This document shows, piece after piece, positions 1-5,276 of a DNA stretch of 9,695 nt. Below the pieces are notes generated by a model. It saw only the letters and a program-made list of their open reading frames with translations, was not told the DNA's origin and did no database searches. A program made the translations under genes and the position numbers. Source of the stretch: Rhodothermales bacterium. Lineage in GTDB: Bacteria; Bacteroidota; Rhodothermia; Rhodothermales; UBA10348. The stretch spans positions 1-9,695 of the forward strand of contig JAURGV010000077.1 in NCBI GenBank assembly GCA_030833605.1. Reading direction: 5' to 3'. Numbering within the stretch: the first letter of the stretch is position 1; the number at the start of each line of letters is the position of its first letter.

Positions 1-45
1 GTACGTCACACGGTTTTGTCGGCGCGCTTATAGGTCGCGGTTAGT

Positions 46-990
46 ATGCATTCGGACCTATTTTCGGTTGTTGGAGCGGGTTCATTGGGAGCGTCGCTAT
101 GCCGCGCTTTGGTTGAAAAAGGCTTCCAATTGGACCAGCTGATTGCGCGAAATGAAGCCGTTGGACACGCCCTACTGGTGCAACTGAAGGGAGGACGGTT
201 GTCCACCCGGCCGGTTTGGGAGAACCTACAGCCGCAAACCATTTTTATCGCTGTTCCGGACGACCAGATCGAGGGCGTGGCCGAACGCATTGCTGCGGAG
301 CACGGGGCCGCTAAGCACGGGGCCGCTAAGCAGGGAGGAAAAGACCGCGCATCGTTCAAAGGAATCACCTTTCTTCACACGTCGGGCGTACACAATAGGT
401 TCGCGCTGCGCGCGTTGGCGGAGCGTGGCGCATCGGTTGGATCGTTTCATCCATTACAAACTTTTTTGGGCAGCGAAACGGCATCCACTTTTCAAGGGAT
501 AACGATTGGGATTGAAGGAGATGAAAAGGCCCTTGAAGTGGCCAATAGTTTTGTAAATGCCCTTGCAGCCCAATCGGTTACAGTTCCTTCGTCTAAAAAA
601 ACGCTATACCATGCAGCGGCGGTTTTGGCCGGAAATGCAGCGACAACTTTAATGGCGATATCGGAAGAAGTGTGGACCCAAGCCTTGGGTTCTCAAATGA
701 GTTTTCGTGAGGCCATGGCTCCGCTTGTTCGAGCCAGTGTGGAAAACGCACTTATTCACACGCCAGCCAAAGGGTTAACGGGGCCCGTTTCCCGAGGGGA
801 TGTTCATTCCATCGAACGGCATCTTCAGGCTTTTTCGGATAACATTCCGCAGTTGACCGCTTTTTACAGCGTGTTAACCACAGAGACCGTTCACTTAGCG
901 ACGAGATCCGGAAAAATATCGCCGGAGAAAGCGGTGGAATTGTTGGATATAATACACGATCATCTGTCTAGACTAGGAATTCAGGATTGA
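46..990 (+). CDS. Rossmann-like / DUF2520 domain protein (putative NAD(P)-dependent oxidoreductase)
   Basis: A 314-residue cytosolic protein of the two-domain family with an N-terminal Rossmann-like domain and a C-terminal DUF2520 domain, distantly like ProC/PanE-type dehydrogenases. Visible marks are a dinucleotide-binding GAGSLG loop at residues 10-15, a strand ending in AVPDDQI at 69-75, HTSGV at 111-115, the family signature SFHPLQTF at 133-140, and a helical C-terminal half opening with YHAAAVLAGN at 188-197. The fold and NAD(P) binding follow from the family; the substrate is not known to me. Residues 86-95 are a duplicated HGAAK pentapeptide from a 15-bp tandem repeat, lying in a loop between the two Rossmann landmarks. 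The ATG at 46 is preceded by an in-frame stop at 31-33 with no start between and no clear Shine-Dalgarno sequence. The stop lies 5 nt before the next gene, so the two are probably cotranscribed. Confidence 0.9.
   Translation: MHSDLFSVVGAGSLGASLCRALVEKGFQLDQLIARNEAVGHALLVQLKGGRLSTRPVWENLQPQTIFIAVPDDQIEGVAERIAAEHGAAKHGAAKQGGKDRASFKGITFLHTSGVHNRFALRALAERGASVGSFHPLQTFLGSETASTFQGITIGIEGDEKALEVANSFVNALAAQSVTVPSSKKTLYHAAAVLAGNAATTLMAISEEVWTQALGSQMSFREAMAPLVRASVENALIHTPAKGLTGPVSRGDVHSIERHLQAFSDNIPQLTAFYSVLTTETVHLATRSGKISPEKAVELLDIIHDHLSRLGIQD
301..330 (+). repeat. 15-bp perfect tandem duplication inside the DUF2520 gene
   Basis: The unit CACGGGGCCGCTAAG occurs twice back to back (301-315 and 316-330), and a partial third copy begins CA-GGG after it. 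It adds HGAAK twice at residues 86-95 and keeps the frame. It looks like a recent slippage event in a surface loop. Confidence 0.95.
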
Positions 991-995
991 CTTCC

Positions 996-1457
996 ATGAA
1001 ACAAGAAAAAGATGCGCTGGCCCGCATTGTTGAAATCGTGGCCTCCGTACCCGAAAACAACGCTAGGTTCATTTCCGTGGCCACGATCCTCGGAACGGTG
1101 TTGCGTCGTGTTCTATCTGCCGAAAAAATGTTGGAAGGCGCGTCGATTTCGTTAGCTCAGCGAACCAAAATGACGGCCATGAGGGCAGAAACGTCCAGAA
1201 TGATCGAAGTACTTGGCGCAGAAATGCCCAATCAGATTTCTTTGAAAAAAGTGGATGCCCTTGAAGAGCCATCGTGGTGGTTTGCTTTGTCAGAAACGAC
1301 CCACGTCCTAGAGGAAAGTATCGAACAACTTTCCGGAATGGTAGCCAAACAAAAAAAGGGTTCAGCTGTACGGGATTTGACCGCGCAGAGCGTTAGTCTT
1401 TTGCGTGATCATTACAACGTATATTTGTTAGAAGCCCGTAACTGGATGGACGGATAG
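996..1457 (+). CDS. Small helical protein of unknown function
   Basis: A 153-residue protein that I do not recognise. No signal peptide or membrane segment is visible, so it is probably cytosolic. The sequence reads as almost wholly alpha-helical with amphipathic heptad-like stretches, two central tryptophans (EEPSWWFAL, near residue 92), and an ending in EARNWMDG. There are no cysteines and no catalytic motif. I chose ATG 996 because CAGGA at 982-986 is a fair Shine-Dalgarno sequence 9 nt upstream. The in-frame TTG at 987 would add three residues and overlap the previous stop, but it has no room for a ribosome site. It follows the DUF2520 gene by 5 nt, suggesting shared transcription and perhaps a linked role; that link is inference only. 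Confidence 0.75.
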   Translation: MKQEKDALARIVEIVASVPENNARFISVATILGTVLRRVLSAEKMLEGASISLAQRTKMTAMRAETSRMIEVLGAEMPNQISLKKVDALEEPSWWFALSETTHVLEESIEQLSGMVAKQKKGSAVRDLTAQSVSLLRDHYNVYLLEARNWMDG

Positions 1458-1475
1458 TCCTTTTAGCAGGACCTA
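1455..1475. other. Small imperfect hairpin at the stop of the helical-protein gene
   Basis: GTCCT (1457-1461) and AGGAC (1468-1472) pair perfectly around a 6-nt loop. With one bulged C the stem extends to include the TAG stop codon and CTA at 1473-1475. There is no T-tract after it, so it is a poor intrinsic terminator. At most it might attenuate transcription or protect a 3' end before the 117-nt gap. Confidence 0.25.
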
Positions 1476-1574
1476 AGCGTGAATTGGGTGTCATTTCGCG
1501 CTCCCGTATGGAACCGTTCGGTGGGCCCAGCCATAAAGCGCCAATCCCTGAGTCAAATTGAGATTCGAATCGGT
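1458..1574. other. 117-nt intergenic gap, possible internal promoter region
   Basis: This is the longest non-coding gap in the + strand cluster. Apart from the small hairpin at its left end I see no operator, riboswitch or strong promoter. TTGGGT at 1484-1489 and TATGGA at 1507-1512 have a 17-nt spacer, but each matches the sigma-70 consensus at only about half its positions. I also found no clear Bacteroidota-type TAnnTTTG element. A promoter for the cyclophilin-lysS group would most plausibly lie here, but the sequence does not prove it. Confidence 0.3.
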
Positions 1575-2345
1575 ATGAAGTCTATTCATTTTCTTAAAAA
1601 AGTTTTCCTTGCAGCCTGCTTGCTGATTATCCCAGCATCGGGGTGCGTATCCCAAGGCCAAGACCAAGACCAACACCAAGACCAAGAGCCCACCATGTCC
1701 AACTATTTTGCAATCGATACCAATCAAGGCCGTTTGGTGGTCAAGCTGTATGATGAAACACCTATTCATCGGGACAACTTCATCAAGCTGGTAAACGAAA
1801 AATATTACGACGGCACAAGCTTTCACCGCGTGATCGCGGGATTCATGATTCAAGGTGGCGATCCCAATTCGAAGGACGACGATCCATATAACGATGGGCT
1901 AGGAGATCCGGGATACACGCTACAAGCGGAAATCAGCCCTGAATTGATTAACCGTCGGGGTGCTTTGGTCGCTGCGCGACAAGGCGACGGCGTAAATCCA
2001 CAACGCAGGTCGTCAGGCTCTCAATTTTATGTAGTTCAAGGACGTCCCGTTCCAGAAGAAGGACTCACACAGTCTGAACAGCAAATTAGCATGGCTATTC
2101 AGCGTCCATTCCGGTATACCGACGCTCAGCGTGACGTGTACACAACCCTTGGCGGCGCGCCGTGGTTGGACATGCAATACAGTGTGTTCGGTGAATTAGT
2201 GGAAGGATTTGATGTGTTGGATAAGATAGCGATGTCGCCAACACCCGGTTCCACAGGACAAGGCGATCCAAGATTGCGAGATATGCCGCTCGAACGCGTC
2301 GAAATGACCATCACTCGCCTTGCCGAGTACACCCCAGCTAATTGA
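1575..2345 (+). CDS. Cyclophilin-type peptidyl-prolyl cis-trans isomerase, predicted lipoprotein
   Basis: A 256-residue protein that isomerises Xaa-Pro bonds, probably in the periplasm and anchored to the outer membrane. The N-terminus is a lipoprotein signal: Lys residues at 2, 8 and 9, a hydrophobic core, then lipobox ASGC with the lipidated Cys at 24. Residue +2 is Val, so there is no Asp retention signal. A Gln/Asp linker from a hexanucleotide repeat covers residues 27-38. The catalytic domain starts near 41 with MSNYFAIDTNQG and shows FHRVIAGFMIQGGDP (catalytic Arg and Gln), SGSQFYVVQG and the late YSVFGELVEGFDVLDKI. The frame is open upstream to a GTG at 1479, but ATG 1575 is preferred because it starts exactly at the signal peptide. 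The Shine-Dalgarno there is poor. A second plausible start at 1695 would give a cytosolic form. The stop is 1 nt before lysS. Confidence 0.93.
   Translation: MKSIHFLKKVFLAACLLIIPASGCVSQGQDQDQHQDQEPTMSNYFAIDTNQGRLVVKLYDETPIHRDNFIKLVNEKYYDGTSFHRVIAGFMIQGGDPNSKDDDPYNDGLGDPGYTLQAEISPELINRRGALVAARQGDGVNPQRRSSGSQFYVVQGRPVPEEGLTQSEQQISMAIQRPFRYTDAQRDVYTTLGGAPWLDMQYSVFGELVEGFDVLDKIAMSPTPGSTGQGDPRLRDMPLERVEMTITRLAEYTPAN
1653..1688 (+). repeat. Hexanucleotide CAAGAC-type microsatellite in the cyclophilin linker
   Basis: Six consecutive 6-bp units occur: CAAGGC, CAAGAC, CAAGAC, CAACAC, CAAGAC and CAAGAG. They encode alternating Gln with Gly/Asp/His/Glu (residues 27-38) directly after the lipidated cysteine. 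Gain or loss of a unit keeps the frame and changes the tether by two residues. Confidence 0.9.
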
Positions 2346-2346
2346 C

Positions 2347-3894
2347 ATGTCTAGAGAATATTCGGAACAGGAAATTATTCGCCGCGATGCTCGCGCACAG
2401 TTAGATGCAGCTGGTGTATCGCCCTACGGCTATTCGTGGGATGTCAACAACCGTGCAGCGACCATCCTTGCCACCTTTGATGAATCCAAACATCAACCAG
2501 TTGAAGGCGTCGCTCCCGTTCCTTTTCGCGTTTCTGTTGCCGGACGAGTCATGTCCATGCGCATCATGGGCAAGGCAGCATTTTTTAATCTCCAAGACGA
2601 TTCAGGAAAAATCCAAGTCTACATCAGTCGGGACGATCTTCCAGAAGGGTATTACAATACCATCTTTAAGAAGCTAGTCGATATTGGAGATGTAATTGGG
2701 ATCGAAGGTTTTGTGTTTAAAACCCGTGTGGGTGAGGTTTCTGTTCACGCACAAAAGTTTGAGATTCTTGCTAAGTCGTTGCGCCCCTTCCCGATAGAGA
2801 AAGAACAAGACGGCAAGGTGTTCAACGAAATCACGGACAAGGAATATCGGTATCGTCAGCGGTATGTCGACCTCGTGGTGCACCCGGAAGTACGTCGCAC
2901 GTTTAAGCAACGAGCGAAAATGGTTTCAACCATGCGGGCTTTCTTGGATGCCAGGGAGTATGTCGAGGTGGAAACACCTGTTCTACAGCCTATTTATGGT
3001 GGGGCCGCAGCGCGTCCTTTTACGACCCAGCACAATGCCTTGGACATGAAGTTGTACCTGCGTATTGCGGATGAACTTTACCTTAAACGGCTGATTGTTG
3101 GCGGGTTTGACGGCGTCTACGAAATTTCAAAAGACTTCCGCAACGAAGGCCTGTCTCGGTTTCATAATCCAGAGTTCACCATGATGGAGCTCTATGTAGC
3201 CTACAAAGACTACAATTGGATGATGGACTTGGTGGAGGAAATGATTGAACACATCGCGTTGGCGCTTCATGGAAGCACCGATTTGCAGGTGGGTGACAAC
3301 ACCATATCCTTTAAACGACCCTGGAAACGCGTTCCTCTGTTGGATGCGATTGAAGAAAAAACGGGCGAAAACCTCGCCGGGAAGTCTAGGGATGAGTTGG
3401 CAGCAATCGCTAAAAAGCTGGGCATCCATGTAGAACATTCGATGGGTAGCGGCAAAATTATCGACGAGATTTTTGGTGAGTTTGTCGAACCGCACATGAT
3501 TCAACCCACGTTTATCACAGACTACCCCATCGAATTAAGCCCATTAGCTAAAAAGCATCGGTCAAAAGAAGGCCTTGTTGAGCGATTTGAGGCTATTTGC
3601 AACGGAAAAGAGTTGTGTAATGCGTTTTCAGAGCTCAACGACCCAGACGATCAGCGCGCGCGATTTGAGGACCAGGTTGGTCTTGGAATGCGAGGCGATG
3701 ATGAGGCCATGCAATTGGATGAAGACTACCTGCGCGCGCTAGAGTACGGTATGCCTCCAACAGCTGGGCTCGGAATTGGAATTGATCGTTTGGCGATGCT
3801 GATGACCAATTCTCGCTCCATTCGAGATGTGATTTTATTTCCTTTGCTTCGTCCAGAAGTAGAAACTGAAGCGGCTTCAGAACCCAATGAATGA
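2347..3894 (+). CDS. lysS: Lysyl-tRNA synthetase, class II
   Basis: A 515-residue cytosolic enzyme that charges tRNA-Lys with lysine using ATP. After an N-terminal SEQEIIRR helix comes the OB-fold anticodon-binding domain (about residues 60-165, with GRVMSMRIMGKAAFFNLQD). The class II core follows: motif 1 around EYVEVETPVLQP, motif 2 FRNEGLSRFHNPEFT with Arg265, and motif 3 GLGIGIDRLAML with Arg481. The LysS-specific signatures GAAARPF, LYLRIADELYLKRLIVGGF and GKELCNAFSELNDP are present. It ends in a short acidic tail (about residues 504-515). ATG 2347 is preferred over an in-frame TTG at 2320 that lies inside the cyclophilin gene. The length is normal and no key residue is missing. It starts 1 nt after the cyclophilin stop and overlaps the transporter start by 8 nt, so it is probably translationally coupled on both sides. 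Confidence 0.98.
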   Translation: MSREYSEQEIIRRDARAQLDAAGVSPYGYSWDVNNRAATILATFDESKHQPVEGVAPVPFRVSVAGRVMSMRIMGKAAFFNLQDDSGKIQVYISRDDLPEGYYNTIFKKLVDIGDVIGIEGFVFKTRVGEVSVHAQKFEILAKSLRPFPIEKEQDGKVFNEITDKEYRYRQRYVDLVVHPEVRRTFKQRAKMVSTMRAFLDAREYVEVETPVLQPIYGGAAARPFTTQHNALDMKLYLRIADELYLKRLIVGGFDGVYEISKDFRNEGLSRFHNPEFTMMELYVAYKDYNWMMDLVEEMIEHIALALHGSTDLQVGDNTISFKRPWKRVPLLDAIEEKTGENLAGKSRDELAAIAKKLGIHVEHSMGSGKIIDEIFGEFVEPHMIQPTFITDYPIELSPLAKKHRSKEGLVERFEAICNGKELCNAFSELNDPDDQRARFEDQVGLGMRGDDEAMQLDEDYLRALEYGMPPTAGLGIGIDRLAMLMTNSRSIRDVILFPLLRPEVETEAASEPNE

Positions 3895-5161
3895 CCTCCT
3901 TCAACCTGTCGGTTACGTCGAACTGATTAAGACGAATACGGCGTTTCGCAGGTTGTGGTTTGGTAATGTCGTTTCGCTGTTTGGAGATTGGTTCAATACC
4001 ATCGCCTTGTACGCACTAATTCTGAACCTCACGGGTTCTGAGTTTGCATTGGGGGCTGTCTTTATCACAAAACTGCTCCCCATGGGGTTGGCTTCTCCGC
4101 TGGCGGGCGTATTGGTTGATCGTTTTGACCGACGAAAGGTCATGATCATTTCCGATATCCTGCGGGCCGTTGTGGTACTTGGATTCCTGGTTGTGGATGA
4201 ACCCAGTGAAGTGTTTCTGATCTATGTCCTGACAGCCCTGCAAGTTATCATTGGATCCGTTTTTCGTCCGGCTCAGAGTGCATCCGTTCCGAACATCACG
4301 CGCAAAATTGACCTGGTAACCGCGAATACCATCATGGCCGCCACTTGGTCCGTTATGCTTGCCGCGGGTGCAGCATTGGGTGGTTTTGCCGCCGAATGGT
4401 TCGGGTTAAAAACGGTCTTTGTGCTGGATAGTTTGAGTTACTTGCTCTCGGCGTGGTTCATTTATCGCACGTCTATTCCTTCTCCCATTAAAACGGGTCC
4501 TCTGCCATCCCTATTTAAATCCGCTCACAAAGAGGTGAAAGAAGGGTGGAAGTATCTGCAGTCTCATCCAGCCATTAAACGTATGGCAACGGTGAAAGCC
4601 GTTTGGGCCGTCGGTGGTGGGGCGCTGGTGTATATGCTGGCGTTAATTGGCGATCAGCTGGATCCTGCTCATCAAGCAGCGTCCATTGGGATTTTATTTG
4701 CCGCTCGAGGAGTGGGGACAGCCATTGGGCCCATACTCGCAAAAAATCGGTTCAAAGATGAAAAGCAGTGGGCAACGGTTGTGGGGTTGTGCGTGACTCT
4801 TACGGGTTTTGGATACGCTTTGGTTGGCCTTATGCCGTGGAGCTGGTTGGTTGCTATTCCCGTGATGCTGGCTCACATCGCTGGAGGAGCAAACTGGGTG
4901 CTATCCACCGTGCTGCTTCAGAAGCGTTCCGACGACCGATTTAGAGGGCGAGTATTCGCCAATGAGTGGTTATTCGTGATGGGAATGGAAACCTGCTCTA
5001 TTCTCGTTGCGAGTCTCGTTCTGGAATTGGAACTGCTTTCTTTGAAAAGTACCGTTTTGGGATTTGGAATGGTATCCATGATAATGGGCCTTATTTGGGT
5101 ATTTAGGGCGGTTCCTTCAGAAAAAAACGATTATCTCTCCGGAAATGTACCGGAGGCGTGA
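3887..5161 (+). CDS. MFS transporter, DHA3 / MFS_3-type exporter (MefA/EntS-like)
   Basis: A 424-residue inner-membrane protein with roughly a dozen hydrophobic segments. It opens with the typical NTAFRRLWFGNVVSLFGDWFN and carries an MFS motif A-like loop, GVLVDRFDRRKV, with Asp78, between the second and third membrane segments. RPAQSASVPNI and, in the C-terminal half, DDRFRGRVFANEWLFVMG are also typical of this branch. Members export macrolides, siderophores or other small molecules by proton antiport; the substrate cannot be told here. ATG 3887 lies inside the last codons of lysS (8-nt overlap) in another frame, suggesting coupled translation. The last 30 bp of coding DNA hold a perfect hairpin that covers a strong GGAGG. 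There is no sign of truncation. Confidence 0.93.
   Translation: MNDLLQPVGYVELIKTNTAFRRLWFGNVVSLFGDWFNTIALYALILNLTGSEFALGAVFITKLLPMGLASPLAGVLVDRFDRRKVMIISDILRAVVVLGFLVVDEPSEVFLIYVLTALQVIIGSVFRPAQSASVPNITRKIDLVTANTIMAATWSVMLAAGAALGGFAAEWFGLKTVFVLDSLSYLLSAWFIYRTSIPSPIKTGPLPSLFKSAHKEVKEGWKYLQSHPAIKRMATVKAVWAVGGGALVYMLALIGDQLDPAHQAASIGILFAARGVGTAIGPILAKNRFKDEKQWATVVGLCVTLTGFGYALVGLMPWSWLVAIPVMLAHIAGGANWVLSTVLLQKRSDDRFRGRVFANEWLFVMGMETCSILVASLVLELELLSLKSTVLGFGMVSMIMGLIWVFRAVPSEKNDYLSGNVPEA
5137..5155 (+). promoter_or_regulatory. Hairpin sequestering a strong Shine-Dalgarno at the transporter-kinase junction
   Basis: CTCCGG (5137-5142) and CCGGAG (5150-5155) form a perfect 6-bp GC-rich stem with a 7-nt loop. 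The 3' arm contains the GGAG of GGAGG (5152-5156), which stands 6 nt before ATG 5163. The hairpin lies within the final codons of the MFS gene. Ribosomes ending at 5161 would therefore melt it and expose the site, a layout expected of translational coupling. Lacking a T-tract, it is not an intrinsic terminator. The structure is visible in the sequence; a regulatory role is inferred. Confidence 0.4.
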
Positions 5162-5162
5162 A

Positions 5163-5276
5163 ATGTGGCACTGTATTCGCAGAAGGAAAGTAAACCTTTT
5201 AGACGATCAGAAGCCCGATGTCGCTGGACGCACTTCTTCATTTTATTTCTTCCGGTACATCCGAGAACAACGGTGA
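5163..5276 (+). other. Possible 37-codon leader/overlapping small ORF
   Basis: ATG 5163 has the best ribosome site noticed in the window (GGAGG, 6-nt spacing) and starts 1 nt after the MFS stop. Its frame (starting MWHCIRRRK, ending in YIREQR) runs across the kinase start at 5218 and stops at 5274-5276. The peptide is basic, has no membrane segment and matches nothing I know. The GTG at 5165 in a third frame is also open, so the open frame alone is weak evidence. It might deliver ribosomes to the kinase start rather than make a useful peptide. Confidence 0.2.

Noticed and set aside
1..45. Promoter upstream of the first gene
   Set aside because: TTGTCG and TATAGG-like hexamers are present but poorly matched and badly spaced; only 45 nt are visible.
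1484..1512. Sigma-70-like pair TTGGGT and TATGGA with a 17-nt spacer
   Set aside because: Each hexamer matches only about half of the consensus, and the likely host group uses a different promoter consensus.
1479..1574. Upstream GTG start extending the cyclophilin by 32 residues
   Set aside because: It would bury a clean lipoprotein signal peptide that begins at 1575, and the extension has no family resemblance.
3127..3504. 125-codon open frame on the - strand
   Set aside because: Antisense shadow of lysS motif 2 and the following core; no start context or recognisable protein.
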